In this document: in pieces, positions 32,937 through 45,159 of the stretch
Layout of the letters: each line of letters opens with the position of its first letter
Numbering within the stretch: the first letter of the stretch is position 1
DNA from: Canna indica
Lineage: Eukaryota > Streptophyta > Magnoliopsida > Zingiberales > Cannaceae
Length of the DNA: 64,000 nucleotides
Assembly (NCBI GenBank): GCA_034359265.1
Contig: CP136895.1
Location: 41,496,001 to 41,560,000 of the forward strand
Reading direction: 5' to 3'
Program-made: the position numbers and the translations under genes
Notes under the pieces: model-generated
What the model was told of the DNA's origin: nothing
Database searches by the model: none
Seen by the model: the letters and a program-made list of their open reading frames with translations, nothing else

Positions 32937-33705
32937 GTTACAACTGGTTGCTGCCTCAAGACTAGGGCTTCTTCATTTGGACCAGGTTCATCCTATGCAA
33001 GTTGAAAGTATTAGAGGTTTTAATCAAATTGAAGAACTGGACTACGATGAAACCTTTGCACCAGTTGCAAAATTGGAATCCATCAGACTGCTTCTTGTCA
33101 TTTCTTGCAGTATGAAGTTCAAACTATTTCAGATGGACATCAAGACTGCCTGTCTGAATGGTTTTCTCAATGGAGAAATCTATCTTGAACAACCCAAAGG
33201 CTTTGAAGATCCTGCTCATCCTGACCATGTTTATGGACTGAGCAAGGATGAAGATGACAAGAATGTTGATCTCAGTTTATACAGAAGTATGATTGGTAAT
33301 CTTTTGTATTTAATTATTAGCAGAACTGACTTTTGTTTCAGTGTTGGGTTGTGTGTAAGATATCAAGCTAATTAAAATGAGTCTCATCAAGCTAATATTG
33401 ATAATCGAAAGAGCACTATCGCAGAAGTAGAATATTTGGTAGAAGGCAATTGTAGCATGCAATTGATTTGGATGAGGAATATGTTATTAGATTATGGTCT
33501 CAAACAGGAGAAAATGATTCTCTATTGTGATAATGCTAGTGTTATAAATATCTCAAAAAATCTTGCTATACATTCTCATACAAATCACATACATATTCGA
33601 TTTCACTACATCAGGGAGTTAGGTGAAAGAAAGGAATTGCAACTGGAATATACTTCCATAGATAGACAAGTTGCAGATAATTTCACAAAGACTTTGAATG
33701 GATAA
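32937..33705 (+). pseudogene. Copia reverse transcriptase/RNase H remnant of element B
   Basis: The integrase core has been deleted: the sequence jumps near 33010 from the integrase start to RT residues (GFNQIEELDYDETFAPVAKL, FLNG). A second deletion near 33240 removes the part with the YVDD catalytic motif and lands in RYQAN; RNase H then follows with STIAEVEYL, LYCDNASVIN and ending VADNFTKTLNG. Lacks essential catalytic segments. Confidence 0.8.
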
Positions 33706-34050
33706 AGGTTTGAGTAGTAGAGGTCTGCTCTTGGAGTATGTGTCATATGACACATTTTATTACAGAAAATATAATAAAAATAAAATAAGTGGTGGAAAAT
33801 TGAAAGATTTTTGATTTTTTTATTTACTTCATCATTTATTAATCATTGAAGGTGAATTGATGAAGATTCCCTCAAAATTAGGCGGGGGAATCAAAGCTAT
33901 TACACTCCATGAAGACCTCCACGTGTGTCCCCAATTTATTGAATTTCCAAGTTATGTGCCCTAATTAACACCTCCTGACATTGCAACTCTACTCATCTTC
34001 TCGAGTAGTAACCGGCGAAGTTAATCTCTATTGGCCGAAGGGTTCAACCA
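33706..34050 (+). mobile_element. Element B sequence downstream of pol
   Basis: No gene recognised. Spacer between the pol end and the inserted LTR at 34051; contains AT-rich stretches only. Confidence 0.5.
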
Positions 34051-35335
34051 TGGCAACAGTCTTAGTTTTGATGATAACAAACATGGTTCTAATAGTTTCA
34101 TCAAGGTTTGGTCTCAGGTTGGACATACGATACACATCCGAAGCTCGTTGGAAAAATCACGAAAAATCAAGAATTGGAGGCTTCGGAGTCGAGAATGTCA
34201 AAATTAGTTTAGGACTTAGTTTCTTTTATTGTAAACTCTCCAAAGTCTTAGTTTGATGTCCTCATTGAGTTCATAATCAAAAAACCAAAATCCGAACCCC
34301 GAAAACTTAAAAACTAGAAAAATCAAAAAATGGACTTGAAAATTTCTAAAGTATAAGGGGCTCCTTGGAGGGCTACATAATTTAGATATTTTCTTCCCAT
34401 CAAAAGTCCCAATAATTGTTCCTTAGGTAAAAACAAATTAAAGACATATTTTAAAGGAATTTTTACACACCATTAACCTAAAAAAATAAGGCTTGAAAGG
34501 CTAGAAACTTTCAAACTACCCAGAATTTCCAAAATACCCCAGTCAATTTTTTAAAAAACTGTCCAAAATTGTTAGAATGCCCCCAAACGACTCTTTTCCA
34601 AATTAGATAAAGTTTGAGCGGTTCTTTGCTTCCATACTCCAATACCAACTCTATAAATATACCCAGAACTCCCTTCCTAAGGCTCTAAACTATTCCATTG
34701 AGCTAACAAAACATTTTCTTGAGCCTTAAAGAGTGATTCAAAGTGCAAACCTCAACTTTTCATTCTCAAAGTCTTCAAAACTCTATTTCAAGTCTTCAAT
34801 CCAAATTTCTACATCATCTTGAGGCCTTGGAGTACTAGGAGGCAACTTGGAGGAGCTCATTTGAGTTTGTTTTAATTTGTAGCTCCTTTACTTGTATTTT
34901 CTTTCTTATTTGCTTCTCATTTCAAGTTGTTAAGTGTGGTGTAGTGTTACACCTAGGTTTCTTTATTTTTGAGTGTTTTGCTTTAGAATAGTAGTTGAGA
35001 CATCCTCTAAGGTTGAGAGATAAGTCCTCTTTGTATTCTTTAGGAAACATTCAAGTTATAAAGATTTAAGGTTAGAAATCCTTGGTGAGGAGCCAAGGCA
35101 GTGGAGTAGGCGGTGTGACCGAAGCACTATAAATTTCACATATTAGCATTGCTTATCTATTGAATCTTGCTTGGTATTAATCATTACTCATTTATATTTG
35201 CATCTTGAAAGCATATAACTCAAAATAGCAAAAATCCATACTTAGGCCAACTTGAAAAAGAAAATCGGAATTGAACTTAGCGTATTTAGGCTACACACTA
35301 TTAGCCCCCCCTCTAGTGTGGTTATTTGATTTACA
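34051..35335 (+). mobile_element. LTR insertion of the C-run family in element B
   Basis: Starts near TGGCAACAGTCTTAG, with TTTTGATGATAACAAAC next to the start, and ends at ATTTGATTTACA. Has TATAAATA (34652-34659), CACACTA (35294-35300), a C7 run and TAGTGTG (35314-35320). U3 lacks the GTCGAC array and instead resembles the LTR of D and the fragment at 37060-37637. No primer-binding site and no matching 5-bp flanks were found; probably a solo LTR with a damaged left end. Confidence 0.7.
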
Positions 35336-35391
35336 ATCTCCTCTCTTGATTTATCGGCTGCTTCTCATCTTTTAGATAGAAGATTCAAGAT

Positions 35392-36360
35392 GGCCGATGG
35401 TAAGAGCAAGAAAGGATACGCGAGGAAGGTAGAAAATGGTGTCGTCAAATCCACCCGATAAGATTGAATCACCAGTTCCTGTACCGCCACCTGCAGAATT
35501 TGCTTCACCCTCTACCTCTCTAGGTCACAAACTGAGAAGGAAATTGGGGTGAAGACCTGCTGACCAACCTTTGAGAAGAAGTGGAGAGGTATGACATCGA
35601 ACCCCCCAAATCTCCATCTAGGGTTTCTGTTGTTGAGGGGGGGGGGGACTATCTACTGAGGGGGAGTTTAAAGATGATGTTAATTTACCATCTGGTTCTA
35701 TTTCTCATGATGTTTCTGTTAAATAGATTTTGACATTAACATTCCAGTTTCAACTCTAGTAGATACTGGTCCTAATTTTGATATTAATGTTGCTATTGCT
35801 GATGAAGTTCTTGACTCAATTCCAGAGAAGACTGGTCCCACTTTGACCTCTAAAGTTTTTAGTTTGAATGATCCAGAGAATGTTGTTGCGCTTGGATAAG
35901 ATACTGCTACCAATATATCAGACAGTTTACCTCTAGTCTTAACTGCGATTGTACCAGTTGAACTTGTCAGCAAAGTACCTGAGAGTGAACCTTCTTCAGC
36001 TCCTACAACTGAGACAGTTCCAGTTGGGACTGTATTTGAAGCAGTTGAAACTGCTGATCCTAGTCATGAAATAGTAAAAAATGATGATATTGTTCCTGTT
36101 GCTATTGAAACTACACCTCTTGTACCTGAAGCTGACTCAGTTTCAGAGACTATCGACCTTAATCCGGCTCGTTCATCTACAACTGAAAGATCTATTCTTG
36201 ATGACCTATTTAATGCACGAGTGTCCATGGCTCAGCTCCACTTGCAAGTAATCTCTATTGAGAAGAAGATTACTGAATATTTCACATTTGGTTCTGCAGG
36301 TCCTGCAGCTCTATCTTCTGGAAGGATCTCTATTTCATCCAGTTCTAACAACTCTGAGTG
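35392..36360 (+). pseudogene. Third ORF of element B, Val/Pro/Thr-rich acidic protein
   Basis: ATG at 35392 (MADGKSKKGYARKVENG), then broken frames; from 35726 an almost open frame (one stop at about 35898) runs to 36360 with repeated short motifs (PVSTLVDTG, VPVELV, VPVGTV, VPVAIET) and a Ser-rich tail. It lies between pol and the 3' LTR, the place of the extra ORF of some copia elements. I do not recognise the family and see no membrane segment. Confidence 0.5.
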
Positions 36361-36660
36361 ACTATGACCTTTTTCCTCTCCTTTGGCTTATTATTCCAAA
36401 AAGGGGGAGATCAACGGTAGAGTTACACTTTAACTTGTTTGACTGGTTCTGGTTGTATGTCTGATGTTGATGTTGACTGGTTGTAATTTTTTTCTCTGAC
36501 TTTGACGGTGGTTGTGACCTGGGATGGTGGTTGTGATTGTGACTGAATATTGTCTTAACTATTAGTTTATATTTTGACAATTATTTTGCTTCAGTTAATC
36601 TACTCTCTTGTTATTTGTCTTGCTGAAGTTGACTCTGACAGTTTGGGTTTAGTCAAATAA

Positions 36661-36676
36661 GCCAAAAGGGGGAGAT
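36661..36676 (+). other. Polypurine tract of element B
   Basis: GCCAAAAGGGGGAGAT immediately before the LTR start TGTTGG at 36677. Confidence 0.8.
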
Positions 36677-39294
36677 TGTTGGTGTTGGCTTTTGCAAGTA
36701 GGCTATTTTTGGCAAAAGTATTCCAGATTGTTCTCAGTTTAAATGGACAGTCACAACTATAAGGAGTTCTGCTTATGTTGAAGATTGTTACAACTGTTTG
36801 AGGATAGTTTCAACTGCTCATGCAATGTATGGATTTCAAGATAAGGATGCAGCGCAAATTACGACCTTTTTCCAGCACAAATGATGACTTTTGGTCTCTA
36901 GCATTAATGATGATTCTCTCTTATCTCTAATTTTTTAAATCATCGTTAATTCATCTTTATTGCCTGGTTTATTTTATGAGTAATGGAGCGGTCCTCTTTA
37001 TTGACTCTAGGCGTTACTCCTTTGATCTTTATGGTCATTGTGTTATGGTGATTTAGTGATCACTTTTTGGGTTCTAGTATAAATTTCTAAAAAATATCTA
37101 AAAAATTAAAATCCTTAAGATTCAAAATCTAACTTTTGGGTTCTAGTACAAATTTTTGAAAACCGAAACTTTTGTAATCTCCCGGGTCAAATATGGGTAG
37201 GCTAAAGGCTTTCAAAAAATCATTAAAAATATCTCGTTATCTAGTTTTTACCTAAGGAACAATTACCGACACTTTTAGTGCCAAGAAAATGTCTAGGTTA
37301 TATACCCCTCCAACGAGCTCCCTAGGGTTAATGAATTACAGGGCTATTTTTGATTTTTCAGTTTTTCATATTTTGAGGTTCGGGTTTGGTTTTTGGGTTC
37401 TTAGTATCATCACAAGGATTTACAACACAATCTAGACACTCTAGACCTAAACTTTAACTTCCCGAACAATCCCGAGCGTCGACGAGCATCCTTGCCGATT
37501 TCTTCAATTTTTCCAATCGCGGACGTCGAGCGTTAACCGACTTGGAACCTCAAAGTATTTCTTAGTGAAACATTAGTTCCATGTTTGTTATCATCAAAAC
37601 TGAGATTAAGACCAAGGTAGAAAATCTTAGGCCAACAATCTCCCCCTTTTTGATGATGACAAACATCCTTAAGAAAATATCTACAATTAAGCATAGAGGA
37701 TATCAAACATGAGATTTCTCCCCTATCAACATGCATATCTACATAATAGAACTCTCCCTATCTATATGCATGATTTTCCTATATTTTCTTTCCCTTTAAC
37801 TATATTTTTCTCCCCCTTAAGAAAAATATCTACAATTAAGCATAGAGGACATCCTTAAGAAAATATGTACAATTAAGCATAGAGGATATCAAACATGAGA
37901 TTTCTCTCCTATCAACATGCATATCTACATAATGAACTCCCCTTATTTATATGCATGGTTTTCCTATATTTTCTTCCCCTTTACCTATATTTTTCTCCCC
38001 CTTTTGACATCAATCAAAAAGGGCAAGAAAAGTCAATTTAGTCAAAGTTGAGACTCTAAAATTATTTTTCATGAAATATGAAAATCTCAACCAAAGGGAT
38101 GAAAAACAAATATTTGATATGAGACTAAATCATACAAGAGAGCAAAGAGTGATAACTAAAGTCCAAATCCGGAAATCATGTATAACCTCAAGTATCAATA
38201 TTTTCAAGTATCGGTCAAAATATCAAAAACCATGTATAAGCTCAAGTATCAATATTTTCAAGTATCAATATAACAAAATCATTTTTCAAGTATGAGACTA
38301 AATCATACATAAGAGAAAAGAGTGATACCAAAAGTGAATTCAAAATATCATACTTGAAGTCTCATTCGAAGATTTGAACAAAAATCAAAGTATCGAAAAA
38401 ATGAACATTTGGGAAGAATGATACTTTAAAGTTTTGAAATCCAATTTCGAAAACTCATATCAAATCATATTCTTACTAATTTTTTTTGAAATTTTTACTG
38501 AAGAAACTAGATTTTTCAGAGAACATGCAGTTTCAAGAATCATCCAAAAATCAATTTTTTGCATTTTTCTGAAAGTTACTGAAATCTAGTGGCATTTTTA
38601 TAAATATTAGCTATTTTTCAAAAGTTTTCATTCAAACTTTCCAGATATCAAGATATAATCATTTAAAGCACGTTTATAAATTTGAAATGAAAATGAAAAT
38701 TGTGATAAACATTTTCATTCGAACTTGATAAACATTATCAAGAGAAGTTATCAATTATCAGGTGATAAAAATACTATTTGTTATCACAATTTTCTTTAGC
38801 CTTCCAAACTCATACCTCTATGTGTGTACACTAGATTGTCAATTATCAAGAGAAGTTGAGATTACCGAGTTTGCATATTTCCTATCTTCGGGAGAAGATT
38901 GGTTTCGGGTGGATAGCTTACTATAACACAAGGTTGTGTGGAGGACGGAACTCTATGGCTGAGATGTCATAGAGACGCAAGTTGATATTTTCTTGTAATA
39001 GCAAATAGTATTTTTGTTATTTCCAATTCACTGTAGTAGTGTAGTCGGATTTCAGGTGTGAAATCCAGATGACTTATTTTGTACTTATAGAGAGTGGATT
39101 GGGCATCTGTCCGGTGAGTGCCCCGCAGATTAGGTGACTGGTTTGTTACTGAACTACGTAAACAAACCCCTTATTTTTGCGTGTGTACTTATGTTTTGGT
39201 TCTTACTTTGCTTCTAGTAGCAGTTACAATAGCAATTGCAACTTCCATTCAACTACGCTTAACAGAAGTTCCCTAAGAGACCTATATACTGTCA
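36677..39294 (+). repeat. Shared LTR of elements B and C, interrupted
   Basis: 36677-37060 and about 38840-39294 match LTR1 of B in order. The block between is a minus-strand fragment of the gag-only family. Confidence 0.82.
37060..38830 (-). mobile_element. Minus-strand fragment: truncated 3' LTR, polypurine tract and internal DNA
   Basis: 37637 is the LTR start (minus TGTTGGCCTAAG); 37638-37652 is the polypurine tract (minus AAAAAGGGGGAGAT); 37653-38830 is non-coding internal DNA like 50900-51680 of element E, including near-duplicate phrases (37660-37790 and 37805-37960). The LTR is cut at 37060 before its TATA and U5. No gene. Confidence 0.75.
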
Positions 39295-39296
39295 AT

Positions 39297-39308
39297 TGGT
39301 ATCAGAGC
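39297..39308 (+). other. Primer-binding site of element C
   Basis: TGGTATCAGAGC two bases after the shared LTR. Confidence 0.88.
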
Positions 39309-39367
39309 GGTTGTGCTAACCTATACCTGCACAAGATCCTTGGTGTGTTTTATTTTTCAAGCTTAAG

Positions 39368-40544
39368 ATGGAAGGAATGCCTATGGGAAGTTCTATTAAT
39401 ATTCCTCCTTTGCTTACAGGAACAAACTATGCTTATTGGAAGGTTAGGATGAGAGCCTTCATCAAGTCCTTAGATGATCGTTGCTGGGACGCAATTGAAC
39501 TTGGCTACACTCCACCCACAACTCATGGTAGGACTGAGCGCAAACCTAAAAGCATGTATACGGAAGCAAAGATTGTTGCAGCAAACTATGATAATAAAGC
39601 CCTTAATGCTATTTTTAGTGGGGTGGATCCTTCTCAATTTAAACTTATCTCGGCTTGTTCCTTGGCAAAATAGGCATGAGAAATTTTAGAAAAAATCATG
39701 AAACATCACTGATTCTTTGGAAGTCAAAAGTTGACATTCTCAACACTAGATTTGAGAATCTAAAGATGGGAGAAGATGAAAGCATACAAGACTTTCATGG
39801 GCGCATCAAAGATCTAATGAACAATGCCACCAACCTTGGAGAGTCAATTTTTGAAGTAAAATTAGTAAGGAAAGTTCTGAGATCCATGTGTACCAAGTTT
39901 GATATGAAAGCTGTTGTCATAAGTGAAGTTCATGATCCATCTACTATTACTCGTGACACTCTAATGGGTAAACTTGGAACTTATGAATTGGAATTTTCTG
40001 AAAAATATTCTCACAAAGAAAAGAGGAAAAATCTTGCTTTCAGAGCTACTGAGGATGAGATCAAAATAGAAGATTGTTCTGAGAAGAAATGGATGTTGTA
40101 TTGGCTCTTATGACAAAAAATTTCAAGAGATTTCTGAGAGCCAAGAATAGGACAAACTAGATCTCTCAGACTAATCTGTAGTTCAAATGGTAGTTTCAAC
40201 CGCCTGAGAACGCCAGTTCAAGATTAAACTTCTCTATTGGAGAAAATAGAAGAAGCCAATCGTCCGGACAAAAGGATGACTCCCAACAAAAGTCTAAAGA
40301 CATCCAATGCTTTGAAGGTGAAGGATTTGGACATGTAAGATCAGAATGCCCAAATTTTCAGAAGAAGATAAAGAAGTCATTCACTACTACTTGGAGTGAC
40401 GATGATGAAGAAACTGATTCAAAAGAACATGATCGAGGAAACTTTAGATCTTTCATAACCTACATTGATGACACAGTTAAGATTCCCAACATCTGTGATG
40501 CAGAAGATGATCACAACAAAGATAAATGCGCAGGTAGTCTTGAG
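39368..40544 (+). pseudogene. Copia gag of element C, upstream part
   Basis: ATG at 39368 (MEGMPMGSSINIPPLL). Contains TNYAYWKVRMRAFIKSLDD, the UBN2-like region (RIKDLMNNATNLGES) and a damaged first zinc knuckle near 40310 (the second Cys region reads FEGEGFGHVRSEC). Stop at about 39672, frameshift near 39720 and stop at 40111. Cut at 40545 by the LTR of D. Confidence 0.82.
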
Positions 40545-42266
40545 TGCTGGCTTAAGGTTTTAAACCTTGGTCTTAATCTCGGTTTTGATGATAACAAATA
40601 TGGAACTAATGTTTCATTGAGAAATCTTTCAGATTCCAAGTCGGTTAGCGCACGACGTCCTTGATCGGAAATATCGATGAAATCGGGAAATCGAAAGGAC
40701 GTTGGTCGACGCTCTTGGATTCGTCGGGAAGATAGAGTCTAGGTTTAGGGTGTCTAGTTTATGTTGTAAATCCTCATGATGATGCATAAGAACCCAAAAA
40801 CAATCCCCGAATCCCAAAACATGAAAACCCGAAAACTGCCCTGAAACTAAGCCTAGGGAGCTCCTTGGAGGGCTATATGACCTAGATATTTTCATAACAT
40901 AAAAAATGGCGGTAATTGTTACTTGGGTTAAAACTAGATAACGAGGTATTTTAAATGATTTTTTGGAAGTCTTTAGCCTACCCATATTTTACCCAAGAAA
41001 TTAGAAAATTTTCGTTTTCCGAAAATTTGTACTAGACCCCAAAAACTAGATTTTGATTCTTAAGGATTTTGATTTTTTAGATATTTTTATTGAATCCAAA
41101 TGGGGGGTAATCCTTATATAATATTTATGTTTTAAAGTTGTTAACTTAAGGTTAATAAATGTTATATAAGTAGACTTAACGAAGATGGAACCAAAAAATG
41201 AACAAACTAAGCAAAGAAATCTGCCTTGCCAAGGTTCGGTCGACCTACCGAAGAAGAAGGCATTTCGGTCGACCGATTCGTCGAACGATGCTAGAATTTG
41301 GCAGTAGCCAATTCGGTCGACCGAAGTTGGTCGAAAATTGGCAGTAGCCAATTCGGTCGACCGAACTATGCCCAGAAGCGATAAAATGCCGCGGTCGCTT
41401 GGGCGGTCGATCCGTCGGTCGACCGACGATCGATCGGGCTGCGACCGAACGACGAAAACGGCTAGTTTTCCTCCCATTGACGAGCCATTTCTTGTTGAGG
41501 GTTATAAATACCCATCCCAATCTTATTTTCAGCCTTCTAATGATGCTTCTAAGCCTAAAAGAGCCACTCCTTGCAGCTCTACAAGATTCTTGAGCCATCT
41601 TTACAAAGAACCCTAGCTTTGAGCCTAAGAACCTTAAGATTGACTTTGAGCTTGCCTTGATTCATCTTCAAGTCATCAAGAGGAGCTAGGACATCTTGTT
41701 TGAGAGCTAAGTTTACATTGTTTATTATTTGCTCTCATTATTGTTGTACTTTAGTGTTTATTTCATTATATTTGAATTTGTGTAGACCTAGAGTATTAGG
41801 TTGATCGAGTTGGTGGTTGCTTTGGTGTTGAAGCTTAAACCCACCATTGTAAACTTAGTTTACTAGGATTAGTTGAGTTATCCCTTAGGTTGAGGTGGGA
41901 GAGTGCTCTCGGTAGGAAGGCGGGATACTCCGGGTGTGGAAGTGCCTTCGGTTTGAGAGCGGAGACTTTTTGGTGTAAAGTCCTCTTTGTAAGGGAAACG
42001 ATATAATCTAGTAAAGCTAAGTTTGGAAATCCTAAGTGGGGTGCTTAGGTAGTGGAGTAGGCATTGGGGCCGAACCACTATAAATCACCGTGTTTGCATT
42101 GCTTCTTCTTGCGTTTGCTTAATTAGACTATTCACTTTGCTTCCGCTTATTATTGGATTTGTTAAATTGCCTAAGTAACCAAGTAAATGATTAAAAGCGG
42201 AATTAGGCGAATCGATTAGTAAACACACTATTCACCCCCCTTCTAGTGTGACCATTTCCTCCAACA
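40545..42266 (+). repeat. 5' LTR of element D
   Basis: Starts TGCTGGCTTAAGG (usual TGTTGG mutated) and ends CTCCAACA. U3 array at 41236-41450 with two perfect 40-bp-spaced copies of the dyad pair (41298-41325 and 41338-41365), TATAAATA at 41503-41510, U5 dyad CACACTA/TAGTGTG (42224-42250). Confidence 0.85.
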
Positions 42267-42268
42267 AT

Positions 42269-42280
42269 TGGTATCAGAGC
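42269..42280 (+). other. Primer-binding site of element D
   Basis: TGGTATCAGAGC, two bases after the LTR end. Confidence 0.88.
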
Positions 42281-42335
42281 GGGTCCGTAGATTGAGATTT
42301 CACCATCTCCTCTACATCGTCTCTCGATCCGGAAA

Positions 42336-43440
42336 ATGGCACTAGAGTCGGTAGCGTCTATACCTCCTAGGTTCGATGAATAAAACTTTGGTCTTTGGAA
42401 GTCTAGAATGTACACCTTCTTAAAGACTCAAGGTTTAGGTGTTTTTAACATGGTAAAATTTAAATATATTGAACCTAAGGAAGACATGAATGCATGGACC
42501 CAAGAACAAATTGATATGTTTGAATTAAATGCTAAAGCTACAAATTGCATATTTTGTTCTTTGGAAAATAATTTCTTCGAAAAGATCATGCATTGTACTT
42601 CCGCATTCGATATTTGGGCTACCTTAAACATGCTTTATAATTATGCAAAAACCGAAGAGCTCAATACGTTTGATGAGGGGAGTGATGACAATTGTCATCC
42701 ACCCAATACTAATATGGTTTTTGAAGCCCATAGTGCCTCTAGTCATAGGAGCACTAAAAATCGGAAAAGGAAGATGATTTGCCATGTGTGCAAAGAAAAA
42801 GGTCATGTGAAGAAGAATTGCCCTACTATGAAGAACAAGGCAAAGAAGAGGTCGAATGCTTCCACATCCTCATTCCACTCAAGTGAAGCATCCTCTTGCC
42901 ATGACTATGAAGCCATCTCAAAAGAATGCCTCATGAATAATAACAATGAGGTACACTCTATTCCTTCTAGTCATGTTAATAATAATGATAGTATTAACTC
43001 ATCTAGCTCTCATGATTTTGATGAATTGATGGATGAGTATAAAAACATGTATGCCTTGCTCTTGAAAAAGGATAAGGAAATAAAAGGATTAAAAATGAGA
43101 ATTCTAGACTTAGTTCACATATGCATGCTCTAGAATTAGAAAATGAGAAATTGAAATCTAGCTCATTTGATCCTTATTATGATATGTTGAAACTTGAGCT
43201 TAAGGACTTAAAGCTTGAAAATGAAAACTTGAAAAATGGTTTCGAAATCTCGAATAAAGAAAATCTTATGTTAAAATCTCAAATGCATGCTTTATATAAA
43301 TCCATGAATGACTTGAAAAATGAGGTTTTAGTATTTAGTAAAAAGGTAAATGAATTTACAAAAGTTTTTACCTTTAAGAATCCAAAAAGGAGAAATAACA
43401 CTTTCAATAATTTGTCTCTAATTTTGTGTCTCTATAGGTC
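42336..43440 (+). pseudogene. Gag of element D
   Basis: ATG at 42336. After a stop at the start of NFGLWK, the frame from 42408 is open for 241 codons: the gag domain, an intact first knuckle CHVCKEKGHVKKNC, then Ser-rich and coiled-coil segments. A frameshift near 43100 moves it to a second open frame (43121-43453). The second knuckle is lost at the deletion. Confidence 0.82.
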
Positions 43441-43449
43441 AATTGTGTT

Positions 43450-44430
43450 GTAGTGGAAGTTCAAACTCTTCAAAGATAGATTGTGCAAAAAGAAGACAAA
43501 GAGTCTAAGTTGATTTCCGAACTTGAAAAGTTAAAGAAGGAAGTTAGAATGATGAATTCTACAGGTACTCTAAACAAAATTTTGAGTGCAGGAAAAAGTC
43601 CTTCTAATCACAAGGGACTAGGATACACTAGTTCATGCTAGTTGAAACAATGGTCTCAACTGCATACTCAATCGAGGAACTTTCATAGAGGCTCTTCAAG
43701 TTATCATAGGCATACATCAAGTAAAGGGGATAGGGTGCCCAAATGCTACTATTGCAAGTGTAGAGGACACATCATTGCAAATCGCTTCAAACTCTCCAAC
43801 AAATTGAGGGGAAAGAATCACATAAATTATCCAAGGCAAAAAGTTAAGCAAATCTGGATAAGAAAGACAGATTTTAACTACAATGTTGCTTTTATGTCAA
43901 AGAATGTTTCTTCTCTTGGATCTTGGTATTTCGACAGTGGTTGTTCTCAACACATGACAGGAAGTCCTGAAAATCTAAGAGATATTCAGGAACATGGAGG
44001 TGCAACTGTCACTTTTGGAGATGGAGGACATGGAAATGTCATAGGAGTTGGAACTTTAAATGTTCCAGGAATCCCTAATCTAGAAAATATCCTGCTTGTT
44101 AAATGTCTCAAGGCTAATCTTGTGAGTATAAGCCAACTGTGTGATCAAAATTTAAATGTTCAATCTATTAAAAACAATTGCAAGGTTCTCGATAAGAATG
44201 GTGACGGTATCCTTGAAGGAAATAGATCTAGAGACATCTGCTACAAAATTGTCTATTCTTCTATTTGTCTCTCAATTGTTTCCTCTGACATTAATCTGTG
44301 GCATCGACGGTTAGGACATATTAATTACAGAGATCCGAAGAAGCTTGTAAATGCTGAAGCTGTCAGGGGTATTTCTAAACTTTTAGGAGAACCAGAAGCT
44401 ATCTGTGGTGCTTGTCAAGAAGGAAAGTAG
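43450..44430 (+). pseudogene. Element C: gag tail, protease and GAG-pre-integrase
   Basis: Resumes the coiled gag tail (about 43450-43620), then a knuckle CYYCKCRGHIIANR (last Cys changed to Arg), protease with intact DSGCSQHMTG (about 43934), and GAG-pre-integrase with LWHRRLGHINYRD and CGACQEGK ending in TAG at 44428. Confidence 0.83.
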
Positions 44431-45150
44431 ACTAGGCAGTCTCATCAGCAGTTACAACTGGTAGCTACCTCTAAACCTCTTGAGCTTCTTCACATGGATC
44501 TGGTAGGTCCCATGCAAGTTGAAAGTATTGGTGATAAAAAAATATGTCCTTGTCTGTGTAGATGATTTCTCTCATTTTACCTAGACTGAATTCCTGAAAG
44601 AAAAGTCCAATGTTTTTAACACTTTTAATTCTCTATGTTTGAGACTTCAAAATGAGCAAGAACTCTCTATTCTAAAAGTAATAAGAATAAGAAGTGATCA
44701 TGGAAGAGAATTTGAGAACATGTCTTTCTCATTGATGAAAATGGTATTCAACATGAATTTTCAGCTCCAAATCCTCAACAAAATGTTGTAGTTGAAAGTA
44801 AGAATCGTACTATTCATGAGATGGCTCAAGTTATGCTTAACTCTAAAGAGATTCCTAAAAGATTTTGGGCTGAAGCCATCAACACAGCTTGCTACATCAT
44901 AAATCGAGCCTATCTCAGACCAAAATCTACTAAAACTCCTTATGAATTAAGGAAATGTAGAAAATCTAACCTTATATATTTTCATATTTTCGGCAGCAGG
45001 TGCTATGTTCTAAATGATAGGGAATATCTTGGAAAAATACAAAGAAAAAGCGCCAAAGCTATATTTCTTGGCTATTTAAAAAATAGCAAGGCATATCGAG
45101 TACAACAAACGAACTCAAACTGTAATGGAATCATAAAACGTAAAGGTTGA
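44431..45150 (+). pseudogene. Element C integrase
   Basis: Continues past the stop into the integrase core with frame breaks (about 44530 and 44720): LLHMDLVGPMQVESI, then SKNRTIHEMAQVMLN, FWAEAINTACYIINR, FHIFGSRCYVLNDRE, AIFLGYLKNSKAYRV. Confidence 0.8.
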
Positions 45151-45159
45151 TGACTCTCA

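Larger units (their letters stand above)
40545..43450 (+). mobile_element. Element D: truncated gag-only copia inside gag of C
   Basis: 5' LTR (40545-42266), primer-binding site, gag to about 43440; everything downstream, including its 3' LTR, is missing. The host gag (C) resumes at about 43450, about 100 nt of it having been lost, so the right end is a deletion junction. Confidence 0.8.
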
